Below, one piece after another: positions 1 through 8,050 of a DNA stretch of 11,014 bases. The notes beneath the pieces were generated by a model. It worked only from the letters and a program-made list of their open reading frames with translations. It was not told the origin of the DNA and searched no databases. Position 1 is the stretch's first letter, and every line of letters starts with the position of its first letter. The position numbers and the translations under genes were made by a program. The DNA comes from Weeksellaceae bacterium (GTDB lineage: Bacteria > Bacteroidota > Bacteroidia > Flavobacteriales > Weeksellaceae). The stretch spans positions 1 to 11,014 of the forward strand of contig JAQVKJ010000018.1 in NCBI GenBank assembly GCA_028694715.1. The letters are read 5' to 3'.

Positions 1-1327
1 TGATGATTTTCACCTGATAATCCTTCAAGTCCAGCACATCACCCGTCTTAAGTTCTTTGTCAGGGAAATTCTCTGACAAAAGTCCGGAAAGCGTCTCGTA
101 ATGCTCACTTTCATTGAAACGGTAGGGCAGATAACGGTTGATATCAGAAAGACTGCTGTGAGCATTCACAGAATAAATCCCTTCGGCAATGTTGATAACA
201 ATCGGGTCTTCGTTGTCGTACTCATCTTGTATTTCACCTACCAATTCCTCCAAAATATCCTCCATGCTCACTATGCCGGTCATTTCTCCAATTTCATTGG
301 TGACCACCGCCATCTGAATTCTTTTCTTCTGGAATTGTTTGAGCAGATTCTTGATTTTATGATTTTCAGAAATAAAAAGCGGTTTTCTCAGAATACTTTC
401 AAAATTGGTCTCCTCGGGGCGGTCGAGAGTTAATTTCATCAAATCTTTGGTATAAAGAATTCCTTTGATGGTATCCAGTGATTCTTCATAAACAGGATAC
501 CTTGAATATCCTTCGTTGATGACAAAATCAATTGCTTCTCTCACACTTGTGCCGATTTCAATCGCCGAAACATTTTTTCTGAGGGTTTGTATGTTCCCTA
601 CTCTTCTGTCGTCAAATTCAAATACATTTTGAATCAGATCCCTCTCAGTCTGTTCGATTGCTCCTCCCTCCTGGCTTTCAGATATAATGACTTTCAACTC
701 TTCTTCCGAATGTATATCTTCCCCATGTACCGGTTTGACGCCAACGGCTCTCAGAATGAAGTTTGCAAAACCGTTCATCACCCAGATGATTGGTTTAAAA
801 ATAGTATAGAACAATTTGAGCGGCCAGACCACCGCAAATGTGGTGTTCGTAGGGAACCTGATGGCGAGCGACTTGGGCGTCAACTCACCAAAAACAATAT
901 GCAGAAATGTAATGACCACAAATGACCCCCAAAGAGCCACTCCCGAAGCCAATGAATCCCATTCCGGACCAACGAGTCCAAACAATGCAAGTATCTTGCT
1001 AATGATAGGCGAAATCGAACTCTCACCCACCCAACCCAAACCAAGCGATGCCAGTGTAATTCCCAGCTGAGTGGCTGCCAAATAGGCGTCAAGATTGTTA
1101 ATAACCGCCTTGGCTGTCTTGCTTAACCTCGGATTAATATCGGTTCTTACATCGATCTGAGAAGACCTCACTTTGACAATCGCAAATTCAGAAGCTACAA
1201 AAAAGGCATTGAGAAAAACCAAAAAAATCGTCAAAAAAATCTTCCACCCGGAAATTTCATTTGTAATCATACCAAGATTCACTTCAGAAACGGTATTGAT
1301 AAAAGAGAGTAAGGGGCCTGCGTCCAT
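1..1327 (-). CDS. CNNM/CorC (TlyC 'hemolysin') family membrane protein, C-terminus cut by window edge
   Basis: An uninterrupted frame reads leftwards from the ATG at 1327 to the window edge (442 codons, no stop reached). Family members are usually about 430-450 residues, so only a few C-terminal residues should be missing. The N-terminal DUF21/CNNM membrane domain spans about residues 27-205, with hydrophobic segments near 28-50, 80-100, 128-147 and 165-195 and the family motif GELTPKSLAI at 147-156. Two CBS domains follow (about 250-305 and 315-370; GYSRYPVY at 273-280, GIVSMEDILEELVGEI at 351-366). A CorC_HlyC domain starts near 378. Relatives are inner-membrane proteins linked to Mg2+/Co2+ export or, as GldE, to gliding; the old 'hemolysin' name rarely reflects function. 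Which role applies here cannot be told. A second in-frame ATG at 1270 (residue 20) is a possible alternative start, but 1327 is preferred because it is the first ATG. Confidence 0.93.
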   Translation of the reverse strand, partial: MDAGPLLSFINTVSEVNLGMITNEISGWKIFLTIFLVFLNAFFVASEFAIVKVRSSQIDVRTDINPRLSKTAKAVINNLDAYLAATQLGITLASLGLGWVGESSISPIISKILALFGLVGPEWDSLASGVALWGSFVVITFLHIVFGELTPKSLAIRFPTNTTFAVVWPLKLFYTIFKPIIWVMNGFANFILRAVGVKPVHGEDIHSEEELKVIISESQEGGAIEQTERDLIQNVFEFDDRRVGNIQTLRKNVSAIEIGTSVREAIDFVINEGYSRYPVYEESLDTIKGILYTKDLMKLTLDRPEETNFESILRKPLFISENHKIKNLLKQFQKKRIQMAVVTNEIGEMTGIVSMEDILEELVGEIQDEYDNEDPIVINIAEGIYSVNAHSSLSDINRYLPYRFNESEHYETLSGLLSENFPDKELKTGDVLDLKDYQVKII

Positions 1328-1346
1328 TTAAAAAAAATTAGCGGGC

Positions 1347-1430
1347 AGATTTCGTTTTTCATTTTTTTGAAATCTAATGGCTTCGCCAATTTTCAGCCAA
1401 CAATTAAGAATTGTTTTAAATGACTGAAAA
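1347..1430 (-). promoter_or_regulatory. Structured 5' leader of the CNNM/CorC gene (three hairpins)
   Basis: Seen directly: three consecutive inverted repeats lie between the predicted transcription start (about 1432) and the start codon at 1327. In mRNA order they are TTTTCAG/CTGAAAA (1390-1396 with 1424-1430) enclosing AACAATT/AATTGTT (1399-1405 with 1409-1415), then TGGC/GCCA (1378-1381 with 1385-1388), then AGATTTC/GAAATCT (1347-1353 with 1369-1375). A leader of about 105 nt is long for this gene type. The hairpins could regulate expression, or the long dyad could be a protein-binding site. No known riboswitch was recognised, and no regulatory role is shown. Confidence 0.45.
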
Positions 1431-1438
1431 CCCTAAAG

Positions 1439-1469
1439 CAAAATTACTGATTTTTAATTGATTTACAAA
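1439..1469 (-). promoter_or_regulatory. Bacteroidota sigma-70-type promoter for the CNNM/CorC gene
   Basis: On the minus strand the -33 element TTTG (1469-1466) is followed by exactly 19 bases and then the -7 element TAATTTTG (1446-1439). This is a full match to the Bacteroidota consensus TTTG-N19-TAnnTTTG. The expected transcription start is near 1432. Confidence 0.75.
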
Positions 1470-1492
1470 TAAGTATTTTTTTGATTAATTTG
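1462..1492 (+). promoter_or_regulatory. Candidate Bacteroidota promoter for the fused ABC ATPase gene
   Basis: TTTA (1462-1465), 19 bases, then TTAATTTG (1485-1492) matches the TTTG / TAnnTTTG consensus with one mismatch in each element. Transcription would start near 1499, about 18 nt before the TTG start codon. The -33 element lies back-to-back with that of the divergent promoter (1466-1469), so the two promoters may compete. Confidence 0.5.
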
Positions 1493-1516
1493 CATTGAAT
1501 TTAAAAACCACAAAAA

Positions 1517-3208
1517 TTGTCGGCTGAACTGCTTCAAATCAAAAATCTGTCACTTTCCATCGGTGAAAATGCGATTCTGAAAAATGTGAATCTCAACTTG
1601 GCCAAAGGAAAAACATTGGGAATCGTAGGTGAATCGGGCTCCGGAAAATCAATTACTTCACTGGCGGTGATGAGATTGCTGCCAAAACAGGCAAAAATTA
1701 CGGCCGACAGCAAGATTCTTTTTGAAGGAGAAAATGGAAAGACTGATTTACTAAAAATCAGCCCAGAAACCATCAGAAAAATCAGAGGCAATCAAATCAG
1801 CATGATTTTTCAAGAACCTATGACCTCGCTCAATTCAGGGTTGAAATGTGGTGAACAGGTAGAAGAAGCCATTAGACTTCATTTGAAATTAAACAAAGTC
1901 ATTGCCAAAAAAAGAGTAATTGAACTTTTTGAAAGAGTAATGCTCCCGAACCCCGAAAGAATGTATAATTCCTACCCGCATCAGCTTTCCGGAGGACAAC
2001 GACAAAGAGTGATGATTGCAATGGCAATAAGTTGCAATCCCAAAATCCTGATTGCCGACGAACCCACGACAGCACTGGATGTGAGCGTTCAACGAGCCAT
2101 ATTGCAACTGATTAGAAAATTGCAGCAGGAAAGTGATATGAGTTGTATTTTTATCTCTCACGATTTGGGAGTGATTGCGGAAGTTTGCGACGAGGTGACA
2201 GTGCTATACAAAGGTGAAGTGGTGGAGAGTGGTAGTGTCAAAGAAATATTTCATCAACCCAAGCAAGGCTATACCAAAGGGCTGATTGCCTGCCGACCGA
2301 GACTGAATATCCGGTACAAGGAGTTGCCCACGATTGACAACTTTATCATGAACGACGATTATCAAGCAGAAGTTTATACGGCCGAAGCCCGAAAGGCATT
2401 TCAGGAAGAAATATACGGCCGTCCTCCTTTGTTGGAAGTCAAGAACCTATCCAAGTATTTCTACACCAAACCTTCAATTTTTGGTAAGGAACAAATTTCT
2501 GTTCGTGCCGTTGACAATATGAATTTCAAGGTTTATCCCGGCGAAACTCTGGGTTTGGTAGGCGAATCGGGCAGTGGAAAAACCACGCTGAGCCGAACGA
2601 TTCTGTTGCTTGAAAAGCCCACTGCAGGTGAGATTTTCTATCGAGGTACCGACATCACAAAGCTCACAAAAACAGAAGTTCGTAAGTTGAGAAAAGAAAT
2701 TCAAATTATTTTTCAGGATCCCTATTCCAGCCTGAATCCGAGGATGAATGTAGCTGATATTTTGACTACTCCCATGAAGGTGCATTCCATTGGGGGCAGT
2801 CGTAAAGAGAGGATTGAACGGGCAGCAGGCTTGCTGAAGAAAGTTGGTTTGTCTATAACTGATTTGAAAAAATACCCCCACGAATTTTCGGGCGGACAAA
2901 GACAAAGAATTGGTATTGCGAGGGCGCTTGCACTCGAGCCAAAATTCATCATTTGCGACGAAAGTGTTTCAGCTCTGGATGTTTCTGTTCAAGCACAGGT
3001 GTTGAATCTTCTAAATCAACTCAAGGATGAATTTGATTTGACTTACATATTTATTTCGCATGATTTGGCTGTGGTAAAATACATGAGCGACCAGCTTTTG
3101 GTGATGCAATCTGGCAAACAGATGGAACTTGCAGATGCGGATGAAGTGTATGAAAACCCCAAAACAAATTATACGCGTGAACTGATTGAAGCCATTCCAA
3201 AGTTTTGA
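1517..3208 (+). CDS. Fused two-domain ABC ATPase of the oligo/dipeptide (DppD-DppF, YejF/GsiA-like) family
   Basis: The 563-residue protein carries two complete ATPase domains. Domain 1 has Walker A GESGSGKS (38-45), Q-loop Q99, signature LSGGQ (157-161), Walker B with D181-E182 and H-loop H215. Domain 2 has Walker A GESGSGKT (349-356), Q400, signature FSGGQ (458-462), Walker B with D481-E482 and H515. All catalytic residues are present. The stretch after each domain (for example 230-262, ending in 'GYTKGLI') resembles the oligopeptide/dipeptide ATPase C-terminal extension, which supports peptide or nickel importer ATPases over other ABC classes. It would power uptake from the cytoplasmic face, but no permease or binding-protein gene adjoins it, so its partners must lie elsewhere. 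The start is TTG at 1517: an in-frame stop lies at 1502-1504, and the next ATG (residue 52) is already past Walker A. Confidence 0.93.
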   Translation: MSAELLQIKNLSLSIGENAILKNVNLNLAKGKTLGIVGESGSGKSITSLAVMRLLPKQAKITADSKILFEGENGKTDLLKISPETIRKIRGNQISMIFQEPMTSLNSGLKCGEQVEEAIRLHLKLNKVIAKKRVIELFERVMLPNPERMYNSYPHQLSGGQRQRVMIAMAISCNPKILIADEPTTALDVSVQRAILQLIRKLQQESDMSCIFISHDLGVIAEVCDEVTVLYKGEVVESGSVKEIFHQPKQGYTKGLIACRPRLNIRYKELPTIDNFIMNDDYQAEVYTAEARKAFQEEIYGRPPLLEVKNLSKYFYTKPSIFGKEQISVRAVDNMNFKVYPGETLGLVGESGSGKTTLSRTILLLEKPTAGEIFYRGTDITKLTKTEVRKLRKEIQIIFQDPYSSLNPRMNVADILTTPMKVHSIGGSRKERIERAAGLLKKVGLSITDLKKYPHEFSGGQRQRIGIARALALEPKFIICDESVSALDVSVQAQVLNLLNQLKDEFDLTYIFISHDLAVVKYMSDQLLVMQSGKQMELADADEVYENPKTNYTRELIEAIPKF

Positions 3209-3239
3209 ATTAAAGAAATCATCAATTAATCAAACACAA

Positions 3240-3273
3240 AAAACTCCCGCACTCAGTGAGCTACGGGAGTTTT
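3240..3273. terminator. Bidirectional intrinsic terminator between convergent genes
   Basis: A perfect 10-bp stem, AAAACTCCCG (3240-3249) with CGGGAGTTTT (3264-3273), has a 14-nt loop that can itself fold a 3-bp stem. An A-run on the left gives a U-run for minus-strand transcripts (rpsA), and a shorter T-rich stretch follows on the plus strand. It lies between the ABC ATPase stop (3208) and the rpsA stop (3298) and can serve both genes. Confidence 0.88.
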
Positions 3274-3297
3274 GTATTTCAAAAAAAACGATAGGGA

Positions 3298-5109
3298 TTA
3301 TTTTTCTCCTTCTTCCATTTTTTTCTTCAATTCAGCCAATTCGTCGATGTCGCCCAAAGTGGCTGTTTCTGTGGTTTGGCTTTCGATGATTTTTTTCGCG
3401 GCTTTTTCTTCTTCTGCACGGTAAGTTGCAGAGTGAGAAACCACCACTCTACGGAATTCCTTGTTGAATTCAATAACAACAAATTCCAATTCGTCACCTT
3501 TTTTGATTCTCGAGCCGTCCTCTTTTTCAAGGGTTCTGGCAGGAGCAAATGCCTCTACATCAGCGTCTTCAAACTGAATGGTTGCACCTTTGTCAAATAC
3601 ATCAACTGCTTTGCCGGTATGCTTGCTGCCCACCGCATATTTGGTTTCGTATTTGTCCCAAGGATTCTCGGTCAATTGTTTGTGACCCAGACTCAGTCTT
3701 CTTGCTTCAACATCCAGTTCAAGTACCACCACATCCAGTATATCATCTACATTGCAGAATTCTGACGGGTGTTTGATTTTCTTTGTCCAAGAAAGGTCTG
3801 AGATATAAATCAAGCCGTCAACACCTTCTTCCAATTCTACGAAAACACCGAAGTTGGTGAAATTTCTGACTTTTCCTTTGTGTTGTGAAGCAATGGGATA
3901 TTTGGCGGTAATGTCCGTCCATGGGTCGGCAGTGAGTTGTTTCATGCCCAGTGACATTTTTCGCTCTTCTCTATCCAGTGTGAGAATTACCGCCTCTACT
4001 TCGTCACCTACTTTCACAAAATCTTGTGCAGATCTCAGGTGGGTTGACCATGACATTTCAGAGACATGAATCAGTCCTTCAACGCCTGGAGCGATTTCAA
4101 CAAAGGCTCCATAGTCAGCCAACACAACCACTTTTCCGGTAACTTTGTCGCCCACTTTCAGATTGGCATCCAAAGCTTCCCATGGGTGTGGTTCGAGTTG
4201 TTTTACACCGAGCTGAATTCTGGTTTTGTCTTCGTCAAAGTCAAGGATAACGACTTTGATTTTCTGTCCGTCCTCAAGGATTTCAGAAGGATGATTGATT
4301 CTTGACCACGAAAGGTCGGTAATGTGAATCAGACCGTCAACACCACCCAAATCAACAAATACACCGTATGAAGTGATGTTTTTAACTTCTCCTTCGAGTA
4401 CCTGACCTTTTTCGAGCTGTGCAACGATTTCTTTTTTCTGTTCTTCAATATCGGCCTCAATCAGGGCTTTGTGAGACACCACCACATTTTTGAATTCAGG
4501 GTTGATTTTCACCACTTTGAATTCCATGGATTTGCCCACATATTGTTCATAATCGCGGATGGGCTTCACATCGATCTGTGAACCCGGGAGGAAAGCTTCA
4601 ATACCGAATACATCTACAATCATTCCTCCTTTGGTTCTCGCTTTGACGAAACCGTTGACGATCTCCTGACTGTCATGAGCTGCGTTCACGGCATCCCAAG
4701 CGTTCAGTGTTCTTGCTTTTCTGTGTGACAAAATCAACTGACCATTTTTGTCTTCTCTTTTGTCCACCATCACTTCTACCTCGTCACCCACCGCAAGATT
4801 CGGGTTGTAACGGAATTCATTGAGTGAAATTACACCTTCTGATTTGAAGTTGATGTCAACAATCGCTTCTCTGTCGGTCAAACGAACCACTTTCCCTTTG
4901 AAGACAGCGTTTTCTTCCAAATCCTCAAGCGTATCATCGTACATTTTTTCGAGTTCGGCCTTTTCTTTTCTGTCTTGCTCATCCAAACCTGATTCAAAAG
5001 ATTCCCAATCGAAATCTTCGGTAGTGACATTGGCATTGGAAAGCGGATGATTGATTTTCTGTTCGTTCAGTTCTGTGTCAACTGATTCGTCTTGTGTCTT
5101 TTTTGACAT
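3298..5109 (-). CDS. rpsA: 30S ribosomal protein S1 (six S1 domains)
   Basis: The 603-residue protein is built of six S1 (OB-fold RNA-binding) repeats at about residues 66-130, 147-214, 234-304, 320-391, 407-478 and 494-560. Repeats 3-5 show the clearest motif (for example SYGVFVDLGGVDGLIH at 247-262, then a W near 268). An acidic N-terminal extension of about 65 residues and a charged C-terminal tail frame them. S1 sits on the small subunit, binds mRNA and helps initiation. That role should matter in Bacteroidota, which make little use of Shine-Dalgarno pairing. The start is the ATG at 5109, the first in the frame, and the stop at 3298-3300 is just before the shared terminator. The gene has its own promoter and leader, so it need not depend on read-through from the kinase gene upstream on the same strand. 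Confidence 0.97.
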   Translation of the reverse strand: MSKKTQDESVDTELNEQKINHPLSNANVTTEDFDWESFESGLDEQDRKEKAELEKMYDDTLEDLEENAVFKGKVVRLTDREAIVDINFKSEGVISLNEFRYNPNLAVGDEVEVMVDKREDKNGQLILSHRKARTLNAWDAVNAAHDSQEIVNGFVKARTKGGMIVDVFGIEAFLPGSQIDVKPIRDYEQYVGKSMEFKVVKINPEFKNVVVSHKALIEADIEEQKKEIVAQLEKGQVLEGEVKNITSYGVFVDLGGVDGLIHITDLSWSRINHPSEILEDGQKIKVVILDFDEDKTRIQLGVKQLEPHPWEALDANLKVGDKVTGKVVVLADYGAFVEIAPGVEGLIHVSEMSWSTHLRSAQDFVKVGDEVEAVILTLDREERKMSLGMKQLTADPWTDITAKYPIASQHKGKVRNFTNFGVFVELEEGVDGLIYISDLSWTKKIKHPSEFCNVDDILDVVVLELDVEARRLSLGHKQLTENPWDKYETKYAVGSKHTGKAVDVFDKGATIQFEDADVEAFAPARTLEKEDGSRIKKGDELEFVVIEFNKEFRRVVVSHSATYRAEEEKAAKKIIESQTTETATLGDIDELAELKKKMEEGEK

Positions 5110-5218
5110 AATTTAAAATTTGTATCTCAAAATTGAACTGATGAAAAACCATTGCGGAAGTCAGGTTTTTGAGAGATGTTATACATTGTTTATCAATACT
5201 TTGTTTCAATTTCCGCCA
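5110..5218 (-). promoter_or_regulatory. Potentially structured 5' leader of rpsA
   Basis: The leader is about 110 nt from the predicted transcription start to the ATG. Seen in the sequence: an 8-bp stem TCTCAAAA/TTTTGAGA (5125-5132 with 5167-5174), extended inside by CTGA/TCAG (5138-5141 with 5161-5164). Its loop holds GCGGAA (5154-5159), which is perfectly complementary to TTCCGC at 5211-5216 near the 5' end of the transcript. The two pairings together would make a pseudoknot. Leaders of rpsA are autoregulated by S1 in enterobacteria; a similar role here is inference. Confidence 0.4.
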
Positions 5219-5227
5219 AAGTGGGTG

Positions 5228-5258
5228 CAAAGGTAAGAATTTTGATTGATTAGACAAG
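5228..5258 (-). promoter_or_regulatory. Bacteroidota promoter of rpsA
   Basis: On the minus strand CTTG (5258-5255), 19 bases, then TACCTTTG (5235-5228) followed by CACCC. The -7 element is a full match to TAnnTTTG, and the -33 element matches three of four bases. Transcription should start near 5218-5221. Confidence 0.75.
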
Positions 5259-5302
5259 GTGTTTTGCCATTTTTATGAGTCAGTGCCATGCTTTGAGTGA
5301 AA

Positions 5303-6637
5303 TTATGACTGAAAACTCATCAGAAACACTGTTTCTCCTGCTTTGCTTTTGAAAGTCAAATGTCCGTTTTGGGCTTCCATGATGTTCTTGGAAAGTGTCA
5401 GTCCAATGCCGGCCCCTTGTTTTCTTGTGGTAAAGAATGGGATGAAAACCTTGTCTCGAATTTCTTTTTCAATGCCCGTTCCGTTGTCTTTGATTTCGAT
5501 AAAAAACCTTGGATTTTGACGATATATTTTTATTGAAATTTCTTTTTTAACTTCATTGTCTTGCACCGCATAAATGCTGTTGGTCAATAAATTAATTACA
5601 ACTCTTTCCGTCAGCATGGGGTCTATATCCAACAAAATTTCTTCTTTCTGAGCATCAAAATGGAGACTGATTTCATTTTTATCCAACAATGGTTTCATCA
5701 CTTCAATACAACTGCGAACAACCGTAACCAAATCGGTTTCCGACATTTTGGGTTGGGGCAAATTGGACAGCTGACGATAATTGTCCACAAATTCCAGCAT
5801 GTGAACCGTTTTTTTCTGAATGGTTTCTAAACTAATTTTGAAATCTTTCTTATCATCTGCGTTCCATTCATTTTGTTCACCAAAATATTGAAGACTGTTT
5901 ACCAGTGAGTTAATCGGTGTAAGCGTATTCATCATCTCGTGCGAAATCACTTTCATCAAATCATGCCAAGCCTGTTTTTCTTTCTTTTCAACGATGGATT
6001 GCACCGAATCCAAAGCCACTATAAAATAATCAAAATTATAGGTTTTGATGGTTGAAGTTTTGAGTGAATAGGTTTGATTTTCCTGATTGTGCACTGAAAT
6101 TTCAATACTTTGCTGTATTTCTGAAAAATTTATTTCTTCTAATTTCTGAGCGAATTCAGGAACATTTTTCCGAAAAATTCTCCAAGAAGCATAGACCGGA
6201 ATTTGTAAAATATTCGCAAAAGTCCGGTTCATCATAAAGATTTCCCATTCGCCAATTGTGGTTTTCCTCAAAATCAAAATCCCGGTCGAGATGCTGTTCA
6301 AAATGTTGTCATAGATGATTTTAACCGATTGTCGTTCAAAATAATTCTGTTTCTGTTGGGCATACAATCCGGTCAAATCCGAGAATAATTCGTTTTTCTG
6401 GGGCGAAGGTGACTGAAGCGAAAAATCTTCGTGAAACATGGACGAAATCGTTTTGTGCACTTCCTGAAAAGGTTTATTAATGTATCGATACAATTCCACC
6501 AACAAAATCAAGGCGATCAATAGGAAGAAAACCGCCGTAAAGGTCAATTCGTTTCGAAAAAACCAAAAACCGGCTATGCCAAAAGCCGAAATCAGCAGTA
6601 TGCTCAGCATTATTTTGATTCCGAAATATTTTCCCAT
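5303..6637 (-). CDS. Membrane sensor histidine kinase, partner of the adjacent NtrC-type regulator
   Basis: The 444-residue protein has two N-terminal membrane segments (about 8-27 and 33-50), almost no periplasmic part between them, and a linker. A PAS-like region spans about 105-215. A HisKA domain carries the H-box ISHEMMNTLTPI with phospho-accepting H233. The ATPase domain has an N-box with N353, a G1 box DNGTGI (384-389), the FFTTR stretch (401-405) and a G2 box GAGIGLTLSK (408-417), so it should be catalytically intact. With so little periplasmic sequence, it probably senses a membrane or cytoplasmic signal. The ATG at 6637 lies 2 nt after the stop of the regulator gene, which implies co-transcription and perhaps translational coupling. 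It should phosphorylate that regulator and so control the divergent ABC export module. Its signal cannot be read from the sequence. Confidence 0.94.
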   Translation of the reverse strand: MGKYFGIKIMLSILLISAFGIAGFWFFRNELTFTAVFFLLIALILLVELYRYINKPFQEVHKTISSMFHEDFSLQSPSPQKNELFSDLTGLYAQQKQNYFERQSVKIIYDNILNSISTGILILRKTTIGEWEIFMMNRTFANILQIPVYASWRIFRKNVPEFAQKLEEINFSEIQQSIEISVHNQENQTYSLKTSTIKTYNFDYFIVALDSVQSIVEKKEKQAWHDLMKVISHEMMNTLTPINSLVNSLQYFGEQNEWNADDKKDFKISLETIQKKTVHMLEFVDNYRQLSNLPQPKMSETDLVTVVRSCIEVMKPLLDKNEISLHFDAQKEEILLDIDPMLTERVVINLLTNSIYAVQDNEVKKEISIKIYRQNPRFFIEIKDNGTGIEKEIRDKVFIPFFTTRKQGAGIGLTLSKNIMEAQNGHLTFKSKAGETVFLMSFQS

Positions 6638-6639
6638 TT

Positions 6640-7992
6640 CTACAAATTAAATTTTTCTATTCTTCGGTACAACGCTGCCCGTGTGATGCCAAGTTCGTCG
6701 GCCGCTTTGCTTATGTTTCCTTGATTTCTTCTCAAAGACTGCTGTACCATTTCCTTTTCCATTTCCTCCAAAGTCAGTCTTTCATTTGTATTTTGTTGTA
6801 TTTCAAACTGTGAAAAATGAAGATGGTGGGCATGTATTTCGTTTTTATCTGCCAGAATCACAGCGCGTTCCAACACATTTTCCATTTCGCGAACATTGCC
6901 CGGCCAGTTGTAATTTTCAATTTCTGTTTTGGTTGTTTGGGACAAATACAAATCCGGTTTTCGGTATTTGGTTTTAAATTTTTGCAACAAATACTCAGCC
7001 ATGGGCAGAATGTCTTCTTTTCGTTCACGCAATGGCGGAATGGTGATTTCCATCGTATTGATTTTGAATAACAAATCCTGTCTGAATGTCCCTTCGTTGA
7101 CCCTTTGATAAATCGGTGCGTTGGTGGCACAAATGATGCGTACATCGACTTTTCTTTCTTTGGTTTCTCCCAAACGATTGACTTTTTGGTTTTGTAAAAC
7201 GGTCAATAATTTGGCTTGTAAGGGCAGAGATAAATTCCCGATTTCATCCAAAAAAATCGTTCCGCCATTGGCAAGCTCAAATCGACCTGCCGTATCTTTT
7301 TCGGCACCCGTAAATGTGCCTTTGGCGTATCCAAACAACTCGCTTTCAAATAGATTTTCATTCAGTGAGCCCAAATCCACATGCACAAAAGGAGAATTGT
7401 TTCTTTGGGATTGACGATAAATCTGCTGCGCCATCACGAATTTTCCGGTTCCATTTTCTCCCAGAATCAACACAGTGGCATCGGTGGGTGATACTCTTTC
7501 GGCGAGATTCATCGCAGTTTTCATCACTGCAGATTTGCTTTCAAAATAGTCAAGCTTGGGCGGCTGATTTATTTTTTCCCACTGAATAACTTTCTTGTTC
7601 TTTCGCGCCAAATCCACAGCCGCATTGACGGTAGCGTACAATTTGTCATTGTCCCAAGGTTTGAGTACAAAATCAAAAGCTCCTTTTTTCAGACTTTCGA
7701 CCGCCAAAGCCACATCGCCAAAACCGGTCATCAGTACAACCACAGTTTCCGGTTGCACTTCTTGTAAATATTCCAACCAATACAAACCTTCCCTGCCGTC
7801 TTCAAAACCCTTGCGGTAATTCATATCGAGCAGAACCACATCCGGTTCGTTTTCTTGCACAATTCCCTTGATTTTTTGGGCGGATTCGGAAATCAGTACT
7901 TTGGTGAAAAAGCGTTTCAGCCATACCCTTGCCGCAAAAAGCACATCGGCATCATCATCAACAATCAATACCGTGGCTTCCTTTTTTCGCAT
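6640..7992 (-). CDS. Sigma-54-dependent response regulator (NtrC family)
   Basis: The 450-residue protein has the full three-domain layout. The receiver (about 6-125) has D12-D13, phospho-acceptor D56, T89 and K111. The AAA+ domain (about 148-385) has Walker A GENGTGK (178-184), the sigma-54 contact loop as GTFTGA (225-230), Walker B D249-E250, an arginine finger at R304 and sensor-2 motif NWPGNVRE (362-369). The C-terminal Fis-type helix-turn-helix is at about 424-446. Oddities: the GAFTGA alanine is T226, the usual second arginine of the finger motif is K310, and the residue after Walker A lysine is F185 where an acidic residue is common. Once phosphorylated by the kinase encoded next to it, it should oligomerise on upstream sites and open sigma-54 promoters. 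The likely target is the divergent efflux operon with its paired sites at 8222-8258. The start is the ATG at 7992. Confidence 0.95.
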   Translation of the reverse strand: MRKKEATVLIVDDDADVLFAARVWLKRFFTKVLISESAQKIKGIVQENEPDVVLLDMNYRKGFEDGREGLYWLEYLQEVQPETVVVLMTGFGDVALAVESLKKGAFDFVLKPWDNDKLYATVNAAVDLARKNKKVIQWEKINQPPKLDYFESKSAVMKTAMNLAERVSPTDATVLILGENGTGKFVMAQQIYRQSQRNNSPFVHVDLGSLNENLFESELFGYAKGTFTGAEKDTAGRFELANGGTIFLDEIGNLSLPLQAKLLTVLQNQKVNRLGETKERKVDVRIICATNAPIYQRVNEGTFRQDLLFKINTMEITIPPLRERKEDILPMAEYLLQKFKTKYRKPDLYLSQTTKTEIENYNWPGNVREMENVLERAVILADKNEIHAHHLHFSQFEIQQNTNERLTLEEMEKEMVQQSLRRNQGNISKAADELGITRAALYRRIEKFNL

Positions 7993-8022
7993 ATTTTACT
8001 TTTTTCAAGACTTATTATTTGT

Positions 8023-8030
8023 CAAAATTA
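8023..8030 (-). promoter_or_regulatory. Candidate -7 promoter element for the regulator-kinase operon
   Basis: TAATTTTG on the minus strand (8030-8023) fully matches the Bacteroidota -7 consensus TAnnTTTG. Transcription would start near 8016, about 24 nt upstream of the ATG at 7992. No TTTG is present at the usual -33 distance, so this is a one-element match. Confidence 0.45.
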
Positions 8031-8050
8031 ACTGTTCATTTTTTATTCAT

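Noticed and set aside
587..1092. Short open frames inside the CNNM/CorC region on both strands
   Set aside because: The complete conserved protein is encoded on the minus strand in one frame to the window edge; these are shadows of it.
3376..3765. 129-codon plus-strand open frame opposite rpsA, and similar long antisense frames at 2474-2905, 7121-7414 and 10010-10354
   Set aside because: They lie entirely opposite strongly conserved genes, have no family resemblance and look like codon-use shadows.
5275..5320. Hairpin ATGAGTCAGT / ACTG...ACTCAT at the end of the kinase gene as its terminator
   Set aside because: It overlaps the coding end, has a 3-nt bulge and a 23-nt loop, and no U-run follows on the minus strand.
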